A stretch of DNA of 64,000 nucleotides from Ectobius pallidus (GCA_964059195.1 CAXKWD010000005.1:138337686-138401685); one strand, 5' to 3'; numbered from the stretch's first letter, positions 42,832-56,037 are shown. Numbers and translations are program-made. Notes: a model not told the origin generated them from the letters alone.

Positions 42832-45800
42832 TGTTGTAAACCTAATGGGAGTACTGTATTGAAAACAACATGTTACATAGATCATCACTCCTTACACAAT
42901 AATTTAGAAATAATTTTAAAGTAATTTTAAAAATCTATACAATTGTCTAATTAAAAATTACTATCATTTCTAAACAAAATTAAAAATTAAAAAAGGTATG
43001 TATATAATCAGTTTATACAAATCAAATTCACAGTTACTGATCCCATACAGGCTATGTGGATATTTCTAAATACACATCATATAGGCCTAGATAAATCTCT
43101 ACCCTAATATTGTATTATATTTATATTGAATACATTGGAAATAGCTTTTTGAAGTAATGTAGGTATCAATCTCAAATTTAATTATGCACAATAACTCACG
43201 ATTTACTTGTTATTCTTTGTCTATAGCGTCCTGTCGCAATGGCAGGAGAAAACAAAATAAAACATCCAACTAATGGTTTAAAAATAAATAAACCTGTACC
43301 TACCACACATAAGAGTTGTTACTTTCTTTCAATAATACCGTGATTACTATAAAATACAAAAAAATATCTAGCTACAGTTAGGCTACATACAAAACATTTA
43401 CAACCCAAATATAAAAAATAAACAGGCATAGCTGCACTTACCATTTAACACACACCCTTAAGACTTTAAATGCATATTTTTTGGGGAAAGTCATTCCAAT
43501 TTTAAAATACACTCCTTTAAAAATGATTTTTAATTTCTGGTTCTTATAAGTTAACTATAAGTTAATATAACAAGAAGACAGGGAATCTAATGAATCGAGA
43601 GTTCGTGTTAATGCTTGATTCACAGCAATCTTGATCTCTATGACAATTTGTAAGCTATTTCTGCAGGGCATATTTTTTATATAGATATGAAATGTAAGTT
43701 ATTGTTCTTGAACAGAAGTTCGATTTGTAGCGTCCAAAATGTAGTCTAGTTTGAAAAGATCACTTATAAGCTTAGCGATCAAAAACTTTGTATAAGAACT
43801 GCATCTTTTGTGTGTAGTAGTTCCTTGTGCAACATAATTTATTTCCAAACGCTAGTATTTCCCTTCAAGAGACTTTCTGAAATCAAAGTTTGCAATCTGT
43901 GCTGACGCTGGACTTTCGTGGTCCATCGTTTGACGCGTTCACAAAACGATCGAGTGGAAGATCAAGGAGCCAAAGTACCACTCGAGTTCCATTCCCTCTT
44001 CTTCGTATTAAATCTAGGTTAAAAGTATTTTAAAAATGTAAGGTTGCAAACTAGAATTATCAATATGCAGGACTTCCAAACTGGTAGTGTCTGTAAGTTC
44101 TTTGATTGCTGTACGTATTTACGTCACATATTCTGTATTATCGTATTTAATTTTCTTCGTCACCTGTAAATTATACTATCTGTCGATCACTACTTCGGGA
44201 AATCATAGTGGACTTCCGCATGAACTAGTTAAGTTTTAATTCTTAGTATAAGCACTTCGTGTACAAAATTTAAGCTTAACCAAAATTGTTAGAGCCTTTT
44301 CGAGAAAATAGCGAAAAACAAAATTTTCTCCAAAATGTGGCATTATAAAATAAGAGAAAGTCTTCGCCAGCTTTTGTGTCACATCACCAGAGGGTACCTA
44401 ACCCATTTGGAAAATTTTGTTTTCACACGATTTTTAATTCTACAGCTAGGCTGTTCACAGACACACAGACACACACATACAGATATGTTTCTGAAAATAG
44501 TATTTTTGGATTCAGGGTACCTGAAAACGTACCTCAGGGTACCTCTACCTGTAGTATCTATGACGCGGGCAGAGGAATTTATAGGTACCTTATTAACGGT
44601 AACATCCAAACCACTCCAATTGCCGTTGTCAAAACCGGATTTGATTAATGTTTGCGGCTTGTACATGAACATAAATGTGAAATTCTCTGTTGCCGGATTA
44701 CAGCAGTGAGAAAGTGCAATGATAACGTGTAAACATGGACGTGTATTCCCATAGTATCCTCTTAAAAAGACGGCATTCCTATGCGTAGCTGGCAGTATTT
44801 AAGGGAAATACGGTAATTTGCTACTCTATACAATTACTTGCAATTGGCTACTACCAATTAGAACGAGCAAGAGGAGTTCGATGATACCTCACCAACACGC
44901 AAGAAATTCTTACGCATATTTTCTGCAACTATTATAATCTGGATCAGAAAATGAGTGGATATTAAATAGTCAGCAATATCAGGTCGCAGATCAGGACATT
45001 GTAACAGGAAACTAAAGAACGCACCTGGGATTTAACGGTAACTAATATTTTCATTATTTTTGCAGAGGCATTTTTTGTGGGAAGTGTTCTACCTTCATGA
45101 TGAGAATACTGGGTTTCTTCTTTAGCAAATCACAATCCTCCACCATACAGGCCTAGGCTACCTTGAGGACACCAAATTAGCAACGGTAGGGCTATATAAC
45201 TGATTTTCCAAAAACTTGGAACGAAGCAAGATCTTCATAAATGCTATAACTTATATTAATTACAAAGTATAATCCATCAACCCAGGTTTCCGTTGTACGT
45301 ACAGTATTAGGACTATCAATATACACTTACTTCAGAATTTGATACATTCATTAAAGTACAGATTTTCATTATAATACTATTGTGGTATCGATTAATATGC
45401 AACACGGTACAATCTTGAAGCCTTGAGAACCACAAATAAAACTGAAAAATAACAACCTGTAGTCAAAATAAAATCAGTTATATTCGTGTTAATTTTAGTG
45501 TTATACTGAAATGAGTAAATTTCATGTTTTAGAGTCCCTTGGTTTGATATTTAAAACGACAAGAGAAGCTTCGATTTTCCCGCACACCATCAGCTGCCTT
45601 ATATCGCAAATGATGACTACGAGAGCTTACTAACGGTTGACCGCCGAGGTTAGCCGTATCATTGAATCTAGAACCTCAAAACTTAAACATTTAATTAGGT
45701 CGGACAAAAAGAGTTGTTTGGAACTGCCTGTGATGGTAATTAAGACAGTTAGGAAGTATATTCATACCTTCATAAATAATTAAGGTATAATAATAAATTA

Positions 45801-47454
45801 ATAAATGTAATTAAAGCTTGTTGCATAAGGTACCGATACTATACCAGTACCGGTACTTTAAAATTTTAGATACCAATAATAAATAGTGCAACTGAAAATT
45901 AAAGAAAATATGTCAGGAAGAGTTTATCGGAAATCAGATTTATAGATCTTAGTTTTTGAAGATAACGTTTCAAGGGACTTGCCAAATGATTAATAGCATT
46001 TAAGATTAATCAGTGCTTAATTTTACAAGCAGTATTAGGCCTGAAACAGACTTTACAACTTTTTAACAACATTTAGGCCTACTACCATCGTGTGTACACG
46101 GCCTACACAAGTAGCAAGAGAGACATGAGTAAGAACTTTTGGAAATAAAATCTGCTAGTGATGTTCATATAGTCTGAAAGGCCCTTATGACATATTTATG
46201 GATTAAGATCTTGTGGGCAATCAATTGCTTTCAAACATGGTTTGAACTGGTCAGGGACCAGCACGTAAGCAATGAGTGACGGTACGTTCACAAAAAGAAA
46301 TAATGAAAAGTAACGGTTCAGAAAATATATATTTGCAATTTATACGAATTAGCAAAGTCCAAAATGTTAACGAAACGCATTATTGTCTCAATAAATATGC
46401 CGAAAATAAAATACGTTACTTAATAAATATCACTGAGCGACTTACTTTTCTTTTGTAAAGTACTTATCTTTTTCCGACTGTCTAGTAACTTCGGTGATAA
46501 GAACACTTATTATGCAAATGTTTGAGAAGAACAGGTTTCGGAACTTGTCTGTATAAACCAGACTCCAATTAGAGTAACACTTGTTCGCAAAATGTGTCCT
46601 GAAGGTCCCCGACTAAACTATCATGATATAACAAAATCCGACGATTTCACATAACTTGTTGCCAAACAACTTGATCAGCACTGATAAAGCTAAAGCCGGT
46701 TAATATGTTTCTCAAAGTGTAACATAATATATGGAGAAGCAGTCCAGCTGCGCGGAGTATCTTAATCCGATATGGATGGTCCTGGACAACAAGAAGTTGA
46801 ATGGATATGGAAGAAAAAACTTAACACCAAACTCTTTTCTTTTCATGTATATTACTTTGCTACAAATCTACTTAACCCAAAGGTAATCAGCATAGAATTC
46901 AATCCTGCTAATAACTACAAACTGTTTGCATGTATTTTCTTCTTAAAGGAATATTACCGCATCCCTACCAATGATTAAACGATTCAAATAGTTTATTAGC
47001 AAATTATTGTTACTTTATGGTATTTTAGTTAATATAATTAATAGTGATAGCAGATCATGTTTAAATGAAAATGATTGTTATCCTGGTAACAAATAATGAA
47101 ATCATAAAATTTCTAGAATTTCTAGAAAACAAATTTCCCGAAGAGGCGTGTGCATGCATTTAAACTTTCTACGTTCTACGTCCCTTTCAATGTGTAAAAT
47201 GCCTTAAAAAGTTATTTGGTGTTTCTTATGACTTCATATAATGGATACTATGCCTACAAATTGAAATGGTAAATTCGGAAATAAAACAAAAATAAATGGT
47301 ACAAAATATGCTGGACATACATTTTTTTACTTTTGTATATTTTAAACTGCAAACGTTACAAAGTTTATTTTTACAGATTATATTTTACATTATATTTGCC
47401 ATTGACTGTGGATCCCCCCCTCTCAGATTTTGTCTTTTACGGTAGGTTAAAACA
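42832..47454. other. Long AT-rich stretch without a supported gene
   Basis: In 4.6 kb I find no convincing open frame, RNA gene or bounded mobile element. A frame of 124 codons at 44335-44709 lacks any family features and overlaps frames of similar length on both strands. A pyrimidine-rich AG at about 45064 opens 19 codons ending in TAG but has no visible partner exon. Confidence 0.4.
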
Positions 47455-47637
47455 TTTCTTCTATTTTGAGAAGAGTTTATTAAGTAACTCTTCAGTTCGG
47501 ATCACCAGCCTGAGTAGCCTACATTCCGTTCCACATCCTACCTCAGATAAATTCGAAGAGGTACCGGGGATCAAACCCAGACTTGCGAATCCGCAGTTAG
47601 CAACGTTAACTACTAGACCTCGCAGGTGTCGATGATG
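47455..47637 (-). mobile_element. tRNA-derived SINE fragment
   Basis: On the minus strand GACACCTGCGAGGTCTAGTAGTTAACG (box A region, from 47635) is followed by box B GGGTTTGATCCCC (47579-47567), then about 110 bp of body. The ends are not defined. Confidence 0.55.
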
Positions 47638-47692
47638 AGTATGATAAGCAAATCTTTTTAACCTATGCTGAACTCTCTCTCGAATCCTATGC

Positions 47693-47800
47693 CCCCATGT
47701 TGGGGCGAAGGGCCTCCAAGTGGAGGTTTCTGTTTACCGATGTGAATTTTGTTACGCTTATTTCCCTAGAGAGGGCAGAGGAACAGGTGGTAAGCCCATC
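47693..47800 (+). repeat. Dispersed repeat shared with 50450-50545
   Basis: GGGGCGAAGGGCCTCCAAGTGGAGGTTTC, then TTACGCTTATTTCCCTAGAGAGGG, then GAGGAACAGGT recur at 50455-50542 with scattered changes. The family is not recognised; the first half can form a small CCTCCAAGTGGAGG hairpin. Confidence 0.6.
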
Positions 47801-48430
47801 GCCCCTTAACCCCCCTCCGGAAAGTAAGGTATTACTTGGACGTGAAGGGGCCGATAAATTTTGTCTAGAGGCTCTAATTTAGGCTTGGAGTATGCTGTAC
47901 TATAGTATATACATTTTTTGTGGACAATAAAATTAGCTTATGACGTGAAAAAGATTGGTAATCCATCCTGTAGAAAACATTGTGTTCTAATGAGCCAGCA
48001 CGATACCTAATTATCAATATCTTCTTTTTCTCACTGAAAAATCAGCATCTAAATCAAGCAGAACGTGCAGTGCAAATTTGAACGAAAATTCGGAATTTTT
48101 TGTGCCTACCTTGCCGTAATGAAATGCAGACCGATGCAAACATTCGGCTGTCCACTCTTCATTTGGCTGGTTTGATTGGCTCACTAGAATTTATCCCTGT
48201 TTACGTATGTATGCTACCCTCTTTTCAATTCCGAGTCACCCCTCTCGTATTCCGGTCACAACCGGTCATACTAGTGAAATACGTGACATTACTATTTCAA
48301 ATGCAGTATTATCCAATTCATGTTAGCTGCATGCGAATTTAATGCTTAAATAGATGCGGATTATGCCTCATGAAATGATCATTTCTTTCTTATGTATGAT
48401 ATATCTATCCTAACCACCCATGGTTATGAG
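47801..48430. other. No supported gene
   Basis: Short frames only. GGTTATGAG at 48422-48430 includes the left flank duplication of the next MITE. Confidence 0.4.
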
Positions 48431-49071
48431 GAGGGTTCGTATGTTTATGACCTAAAAAAGTAAAAAATATGACTGCAAATATGCCCTTAAAATTTACTAA
48501 ATATGACCCAAAAATCCTAAATATGACCCAATAGAAAAACGTATTTTCAAAAAATAAATGTTCTAATTTAAAACGTTTAAAGAAACTAAATTCGTACATC
48601 ACATGAATTCAATCGGATAATTACTTTTTAACAATTTTGGTGATTTACAGTTTTACTTGTAATGAACTTCTATTTTTAAAGAATTTTCTCCTGTTTGCTC
48701 CCTTCTTCAGCTCCAAATACTCGTAATATTTTATAGACCTTGCTTGTCACAATAAAATATGAATTGCATTAAGTTACCTAATAATTTGGCAAAAACATTA
48801 AATTGGTTAAATAAATTTCAAATTTAACTCGACCATGTAGTACATACACTGTATAATATTGTGCTCCTTTACCGAATTTATAACTGAAATATGACGTTGA
48901 ATTACAAATATGGTTAAAATATGACCAAGACCACAAAAATTACCAAAATATGACATTATATGCAAAATAAAAACGGTCCGATTAATTCGTGCAATTCGTG
49001 TTTAATTTGTGTTTGCGGCGAGAACAGAGGTCAGGATAAAAATATGACATGTCATAAATATCCGAACCCTA
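48431..49071. mobile_element. hAT-type MITE, family 3
   Basis: The left end is GAGGGTTCGTATGTTTATGAC and the right end is the complement of TAGGGTTCGGATATTTATGAC, a 21-bp inverted repeat with few mismatches. GTTATGAG (48423-48430) and GTTATGAC (49072-49079) match at seven of eight bases and fit nTnnnnAn. The motif AATATGAC occurs at least eight times, concentrated in the two outer parts, as expected for subterminal transposase sites. Non-coding. A second, partial copy starts at 49407. Confidence 0.8.
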
Positions 49072-49084
49072 GTTATGACTATGA

Positions 49085-49165
49085 GTGTAGTCAGTAGGAG
49101 AATTCTACTGACATCAGGAATCGAATCCTTCACAATCAGCTTACCGTGCCAATAGAACTAGCCAG
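49085..49165 (-). mobile_element. tRNA-like SINE fragment
   Basis: On the minus strand GGATTCGATTCCTGATG (49128-49112) is a good box B, preceded about 45 bp upstream by CTGGCTAGTTCTATTGG. No further SINE body was recognised. Confidence 0.4.
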
Positions 49166-49406
49166 ACAGAGTTCGTGAAGAATTGGCGGGTGGATTAACT
49201 CTCTCTAAAGGTCGATCTTAAAGAAATATATTTTTCGACGATAATGTTTTGTCATCCATTTCCCATCCATGCAGAAAATTCAGGTTTCACTATAACAGCC
49301 TACATACGTCATTATATCAAACATTCTTTAACTTGTGATATATTATATATTTCAGATTTAGAATATAATAGATTTTGTTTGACCGTATACTCCTATTGTA
49401 TATGAC

Positions 49407-49700
49407 TAGGGTTAAATTGTTTATGACTTAAAAGGGTGAAAAATATGACTGCAAATATTCCCTTAAAATGACTAAATATGACCCAAAAATCTTAAACATG
49501 ACCTAATAAAAGAACGGGTTTTATAAAATAAATATTTCAGCTTAAAACGTTTAATGACACTAAATTATTATATTATATGAATTCTATCAGATAATCACTT
49601 TTTAGCAGTTTTACAGATGATTACAGTTCTACTTGTAATGAATTTCTAGTTTTAAATAATCATTGTTTTGTTTTATTTTTTGGAGCAGTCATATGTTCAA
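49407..49700. mobile_element. hAT-type MITE, family 3, partial copy
   Basis: TAGGGTTAAATTGTTTATGAC at 49407 opens a stretch collinear with 48432-48680, including AAATATGACTGCAAATAT, CCCAAAAATC and TACTTGTAATGAA. It loses similarity near 49700, and no right terminus is found. Confidence 0.7.
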
Positions 49701-51021
49701 TTTAAAATTTATTTAACTCAAATACAGGATATTAAAAATAAAGAATTTAAGTTTAACATCCAAATGGACATTGCTCGTGTGTGAGCTGTGAGTACCGTTC
49801 AGTATTAAATGAATATAAATAGACTACCATTAATAGACAATAAAGTTGACAAATAGACAATAGACGATGTAAGTAAATTATTCATTAAATTTATATTTAG
49901 ATTACAATTTGAGGAAAAGACGGAATGTTATACATGATCAGTAGCACAACAACAAAACGTCCAGTAATATTACAATTAAATAAAGAATTAAAATTAAGTG
50001 AGATAATTCAACAATACTAGGAAGTGGACTGGAGAAGAGGAAGAGTTATGACGAATTCAAGTCAAACTTTTCGTTTGATAAAAAATTTAAATACTTGCCT
50101 CTTACATTGTTAAAATGTGAAAATTTTCTTATTATTGAATTATTGTATAGTAGACAACCAAAATTTTTGCGAAGGTTTTTATTTTTAGTAGAGTTAGATT
50201 TGAATTATTTTATTTTTACTAACACATTTTGTCTGGTGCTATAATAATGTGGGCTCCAATTTTTTTTTTTTTATTTTTATGAATATAAATAAGCATTAAC
50301 TTTGACAAACTGCAACCCAACATATTAAGGAAATGTACTATGGATATAATAAGTAAGTTATTGCATGAAGTATTACATAGTGTAATGGAGCATGCAGATA
50401 ATAAATATCTTTAATATATATATCTCTGGTATCTGGTACCCTATGATCCCCAGGTGGGGCGAAGGGGCCTCGAAGTGGAGGTTTCATTACCTATACTAAT
50501 TTTGATATGCTTATTTTCCGAGAGAGGGTAGAGGGACAGGTAATATATATATATATATATATTTATATATAAGCAATTAATATTTAAAAAAGTTGCATTA
50601 GGACAAGACTTTAAACTTCCTTAATAATCATAAAAAAATATTTATTAAAAACTTAGCCTAATTTAGTTGAAGTTCTGACATCTGTAGTCTATCTTCATTG
50701 CCAAAAATTAAACCTACTATTATTCTGCAAGGGCAGTTGTGTTAACTCGAGCCTTACCTCTCATTGTCAGTTGGGCAGAACAGAGTTGAACGATGGCTTG
50801 CAATGGAATGCATTATATGCCAAGACACATAGCTTCACGTGCCTCGGTTAGGCAGGGATCAAGCGCTCTTGACAGCTCGACACCACACAGGACAGAGTGT
50901 GAATCAAATCAATGCATCTTCATGCACTAGATGCCACCTAAATTCTCCTAAATACTCCTGTATTATATTGCAGAGTGTAGCTAGAAAGTTGTCCAAATTC
51001 ATATATAAAATAAGTTATAAT
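49701..51021. other. AT-rich sequence with one dispersed repeat
   Basis: Holds the second copy of the GGGGCGAAGGGGCCTCGAAG repeat at 50450-50545 and a TA run just after it (50542-50565). No gene is supported. Confidence 0.4.
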
Positions 51022-51702
51022 TAGACCTGGGATTTTAAGGCAAATGCCTATTTTGTTCCTTATGAAATAACATGAAAATTTTTAAATATGTTGACATTTC
51101 ATGATATATCACTTATATTTATAGAGTTTTATAGTGCCCTAAAATGCCTATTTGGACCTTTGGAGCCTATTTTTACTACTTTAGTGCCTAAAATGCCTAT
51201 TTTGTACATTTAAAATAAAATACAACTTCTGTAACTTCTACAATCATTTAATGTACATCCCTAAATGAAGAGCAGAACAGCAGAGGGTGGGTTTTTCACA
51301 GAAACTTGATTTTCCCAAACTGTTGTCACCAAAGGAATGCTGACTGACGGGGAGGATTCGCTCAAAACAACAAGTAGCAGGGATATACAGTAAGAAGGGA
51401 CATACTGTGTCAATTTTTCATATAATCCAAAAGTGTTTTTGATAAATGTATTTTTAATTCTGTCTTATTTTGGATTTATTTTTGTTGAGAATAGATATAC
51501 CACGTTTTTTTACATTAAAAAAATCACGTTACAGTTTACGAGCATATTGTAGTATTTTAAAGTCTATTGTAAAGTCTATTTACACATTTTTAAAGCTTAT
51601 TTTAAGTGACTATTTTCTCTTTTAAGAGCCTATTTACTTGATTTAAAAGCCTATTTTCGGTGCCTAAAACTAATTTTTTTAGAGCCTAAAATCCCAGGTC
51701 TA
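51022..51702. mobile_element. hAT-type MITE, family 2
   Basis: The left end is TAGACCTGGGATTTTAAGGCA and the right end is the complement of TAGACCTGGGATTTTAGGCT. GTTATAAT (51014-51021) and GTTATAAC (51703-51710) match at seven of eight bases and fit nTnnnnAn. About ten GCCTATTT or GCCTAAAA motifs cluster in the two outer 150-bp parts. The first four bases of the terminus are those of family 1, but the rest differs. Non-coding. Confidence 0.85.
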
Positions 51703-51720
51703 GTTATAACATTCATTTTT

Positions 51721-51928
51721 CTAGTTGTGCCTTCTTCTCGTTTCCCGACTTCTACCTCTGACTCTCTCTTCAGTCTTCTTCCTGGATTCCTCTGGCTTTG
51801 GCTGTTGCCCTCGCCTCCTTCTCCTCGAAGGTGTCCAATTCCACACCCTTTTGGACCGGGTTACAAGGTCGAACTTTTCTAAGATTTTCAATGTTTTAAA
51901 AGTGCACAAGGCCTTAATTTACACTTGA
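51721..51928. other. Pyrimidine-rich stretch with overlapping short frames
   Basis: Frames of 67 codons (plus) and 62 codons (minus) overlap here. The minus one is extremely Arg-rich (PSRRRRRGQQPKPEESRKK), which follows from the CT-rich plus strand. No domain, start context or splice sites support either frame. Confidence 0.25.
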
Positions 51929-52010
51929 CATTTCCTTTTCCTCGTACAATGGGCTGTTCCTTCTCTGATGTTCTACGCACTCTTATCAAAGCAGGGTCGT
52001 TTCTGTTATA

Positions 52011-52190
52011 ATTCTAGATTGTTAAGGCAAAAGAGTATAAGTCAAAAATTGTGAAAATGAGATAAGTAAATTACACTGTGTAAAAAAAATGGATCGGAAA
52101 AATATTTGAAATTGAGATAATATGTAAATAAAAGTCTCTCCTGAAAAATAATGTGTTGACTTACACTCTTTTGCCTTAACAGTCTAGAAT
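52011..52190. mobile_element. TA-flanked 180-bp MITE
   Basis: The inverted repeats are about 35 bp, with outer parts ATTCTAGA(T/C)TGTTAAGGC and inner parts AAAAGAGT(A/G)TAAGTCAA, with two mismatches. TA stands at both flanks (52009-52010 and 52191-52192), the target duplication of Tc1/mariner-type transposition. Non-coding, 110 bp between the arms. Confidence 0.85.
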
Positions 52191-52218
52191 TATTTTTCTG
52201 TCAAATAAATTATTTAGT

Positions 52219-52683
52219 CCACCGCTGTGGCTCAGGGGATGCGTCCAATCCTCTCACGCAGCGGGCCTGGGTTCGATTCCTGGTCGGGACAAGTTACCTA
52301 GGTGAGGTTTTTTCCGGGGTTTTCCCTCACCTGTGAGACAAATGTCAGGTAACTTTAGGCCCTTGTGGTCCCCGGATATCATCTGGCTGTCATTATCATC
52401 TTCATCCCCATCCTCGCCTTGTTCTGAGTGAGTGTGTGTGTGAATGGTGTGTATCGTCCTATGTGTTCGTGTTGTCTCGGAGGTGGCCCCGGCATTGGGC
52501 TGATCACTCATCCGGGGAGGCCCTCCATGTCCTTATCTGGTCAAAAAAGTATGTCTGTCTGTGTTCTGATCCATAGTTCATTCCTCTCCCGACAGGTCGC
52601 GGCCCGGTAAGGCCCGGGCGGCGCGGGCCGCATAAAGGTCCCTACAAGGGAGAGGTAAAACTACGAAAGAGAAAAAAAATATA
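52219..52683 (+). mobile_element. tRNA-derived SINE (second family)
   Basis: CCACCGCTGTGGCTCAGGGG (box A region) is followed by a consensus box B, GGTTCGATTCC (52270-52280). The body includes GGTGAGGTTTTTTCCGGGG and ends in an A-rich tail after GAGAGGTAAAACTACGAAAG. It is unrelated in body to the SINE at 29535. The overlapping short frames are not genes. No clear target duplication. Confidence 0.8.
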
Positions 52684-52720
52684 TATTTAAATAAAACATC
52701 TATCAGTTGACTAAATAATC

Positions 52721-52742
52721 ACGGGCGAAGCCGCGGGCACAT
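52721..52742 (+). mobile_element. Degenerate Helitron 3' end
   Basis: CACGGGCGAAGCCGCGGGCACATGC is the hairpin end of the Helitron at 59370-59895, but the terminal CTAG has become CTTT. The preceding sequence is not recognisably Helitron. Confidence 0.6.
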
Positions 52743-53903
52743 GCTTTTACGAGTATAAACAATAACATAGGTAGTCTATACAGGTTTCACGCTACCTGTA
52801 CAAAGATACGACAGACATTAAGAAACTATACACAGTGGTATTTTATTAAAGTAATTGAGAAGCAATGTTAGCACCTTAAAATATAAAATTAAGATCCAAG
52901 TAAAAGAAATGCAATTTCTGCACTCACAGAAAAAGGATGCACTAGAGAATTCCAAATAAGAACTGAAAAAATGAAAGATCTTGGGTCAAATCACTTCTAC
53001 AGTAAGTGCAGAATTAAAGACAAAAATGGGAGGATCAAACGAAAGTTTGCCCAATCAAGCTTCAAATCACAAGCCCAGCGGACATTGTTTGGAAAACAGA
53101 CAAAATGGGTGAAGGAAATATGACAATTGAAACAAATGATAGAAGTTAGCGATTGCCATCTTTAATGACTGTCCGGTCCAATAAGCCTTCATTAACCACT
53201 GTTGAGCTCAGTTAGACCTAATCCATTTAAATAACCCTTCTAGCAACTGAGGTAAACAGTTTCGCCCACAATTTTCGCCAAACACTCCTGGTGACGAAAG
53301 GAAACGTTCTAGTTGCGGCCGAACTATTAATTTACCCTGATGAAACAGGTTAGTTGCGGCCGTTCCGCTATTATACTACAGTGGTATTAATGAGACGTGG
53401 CAGTCCAAGCATGGATGCTCAGTAGATGCAGACGAGTCCAATAAACATTCGTACTGCATGGAGGGGTGTATGGGTTAGTTGTGTCGTTGCTTTCAGAGCG
53501 GTAAGATCGTATAATGCAGTGAAGAAACAAGAGACCTTGTTACAATCGCTTCTCCTCTCCTGGAAGTGCAGTTCAACATTCTTACCCCTCCCCATGATTC
53601 CTCCTACATTCGTCACCTCTCTCACGCGCATCTGACTGCCACCTCTCATTAATACCTCTGTACGTTTTAGTTGCGGCCCTGGTTGCTTATACTCTGTGTT
53701 GTTGTTTACATTAAACTCATAGCATGTTTAATTCTTAGTAGCAATAGGCTATAGTTATTTCAGATCTCTTCATGTCGTAATTTAAATTTTAAAATTAAAG
53801 ATCCATTTCGATCATTTTCAGATTAATGGATTAAAATTGGTGCTATATGTTATGTCTGGTGCGGTTCAGTGTTCAACTTAGCGTATCCTAAGCCTACCAT
53901 ACT
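52743..53903. other. No supported gene
   Basis: Notable only for three occurrences of AGTTGCGGCC (about 53311, 53351 and 53668) and a GC-richer segment at 53280-53700. Frames on both strands at 53419-53649 overlap and lack features. Confidence 0.35.
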
Positions 53904-53922
53904 ATGGAGCCCATCGAAATTG
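53904..53922 (+). other. Possible first coding exon (very short)
   Basis: ATGGAGCCCATCGAAATTG is followed directly by GTAAGTACT, a consensus donor, giving MEPIEI and a phase-1 splice. The A three bases upstream (ACTATGG) makes a fair start context. Nothing upstream identifies a promoter, and six codons carry no family information. Confidence 0.2.
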
Positions 53923-55346
53923 GTAAGTACTAAATATATTTTTAGTATTGTTGCTATTATGTCTAATTAAATAACACAACATTGAATATATACACCACAA
54001 AATCTAGATTAATGGCCTTCAGATACATAATTGATAAACAAATAGGTAATTAGAAATTTTATCATGATAATAACTTCTTACTCTCCGACACAAACCATAG
54101 GATAGTGATATTATGTTGAAAAGTTATAACTTTTTTAAATTGACTACACGTTTTAAAAGAAGTATGTTTCAAATTTTTGCCGAAGCTTTACATGTGACAT
54201 TGTATTGTATATAACTTTTTTAATTTACTACAAGCATACATTTTTGGGAAACTACTCAGCCAGCCTCCCCCCCTCCCGGTATCTCCTGGGTAACGCTAAT
54301 AGGCTGATCAATGCCTAATTGCTTGGCCTCAACTCCGACGTCCCTCTCGATATTCTGGGCCGCAATTCATACGGCCTCAGTCCGTAAGTAAATTTGAGAC
54401 GGGGCCGCAACTCCTCTTTACCGAAAGGGTACAGGCATTTGAAATTAAAGGCCTTGGATTTCAGAATTCGGCTACATTTTAAACACTTCTACTCTGTAAT
54501 GTTATAGGACTGATGTGTATATTATAATTATACGCCCTAATTGTATCCCGTTTGTTTGTACAATGAGCAGAATAAATTTGCTTTAAATTTTTATTATGTT
54601 CGCTGAAGGGTTACATATGAAAAAACCTACTAATGAAATTTAGTTACTAATACTGTCACAGTTGACATAATATAGTTTATTCATATTTCAATTATTGAAT
54701 AATTTCCAAATAATTACCCGTCTGTCAAAACGATGACTGTGCCGTTCATAACTTGTGAAATTTGACATTTGTTATGCGCTGATATTTACAATGCAACTGT
54801 TCATACCGAGTAAGCATTATTCATTAGTTACACAAAGTGTATGATAAGTAATTTTGTTTCATTGTGTATGTGCTCGCAGCTGGGAAACTGTGTGCGTAAA
54901 ATTTAATCAATCATTTAAAACAGAAATGACAATAAGCCTTAATTTGTAGCACTAGAACATCGATCTTGTAGCCCATGGTTATGTTCCAAATTGAACGTGG
55001 GACAGATATAAGAACAATTATGTACATTGTAGACTGTCCCTATATGAAGGCTCATACTTTGGGGATATTGTTGAAAATTTTGCCCGTTTGTGCTATTTTA
55101 ACTCAGGAAGCCATAGGTGTAATTGACCAGTCAGAATTAAGTAAATTTCTTTCTTAGCTAATTTATTTATTTATCCATTCATTCATCTAAGTTAGGACGA
55201 TCATATTTTAAAATGAATATTCTGTTCATACCCGCGTGTTTGATATTGGCCAATAACGCTTAGCAATTCCTCGGACATAGACCAATCACGATCGTTTATC
55301 TTATAAAATGCTTGTCGTTAATACAGGGATGCGATTTTATCTGATA

Positions 55347-55348
<2 letters not shown>
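53923..55348. other. AT-rich sequence without a supported gene
   Basis: No coding or repeat feature that I can support, apart from a brief GC-richer patch at 54260-54420. Confidence 0.4.

Positions 55349-55391
<43 letters not shown>
55349..55391. repeat. TA dinucleotide microsatellite
   Basis: About 20 TA units in a row, ending at AAACATG. The following 55392-56034 has no supported gene. Confidence 0.9.
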
Positions 55392-55393
<2 letters not shown>

Positions 55394-56037
55394 ATGCTAC
55401 ACTAAATGCTCCCTGAGATATGTGTATGCTCGTTTACTTCACCGAAACCTTTTGTCCTAGAGGTCCGAAATTTTCACCATACGTTTCTCATGACATGGGA
55501 GTGTCCATCTCAAATTTTATCCTGATAGCCTGGTCGGTTTGGTCAAAATTTCATTTTGGCAAGTTTATTTGTTGTGCTTTATGCAGTCCTGTAGGCTACA
55601 ACCATGGTACGAACTACATTCAATGTACTCTTGCAGTGATGGTTTAGATTGCATACAACGTACTCTAGCGTCGATGTTGCTAAGTTAAAGAGTTGTGAGC
55701 GCATCGATCATTCTTGTTCCAGAACCTCAGTGTTGTGTTATTTTTTACACATAGGCCTAATGAGTTTATTTATGTACGTGTCATTATTTTCTCGTAATGG
55801 TAGCATTCAGTTAATGATAAAATGATTATCCCAGTTTGTGAAACGGGCTTAGTTGTCTAGTGTGTGTATTATATAATATACACACATATATATATGCAAA
55901 AAAAAAGTTCAATATAGGCAGGCCTATGTATAAAATTATATTTACAATATTCACAAATTGTTAAACATGTTTATATAAAGAAGGACCAATATTGCTATAC
56001 ATGTATAAATCAACCTTAAAGCTTAGATGAATATGAA

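Noticed and set aside
44335..44709. 124-codon frame
   Set aside because: Frames of 90-97 codons overlap it on both strands, there are no motifs, and a CA-rich run contributes part of its length.
45065..45124. Pyrimidine-rich acceptor followed by 19 open codons and a stop
   Set aside because: No partner exon or family; one weak splice site in long AT-rich sequence is expected by chance.
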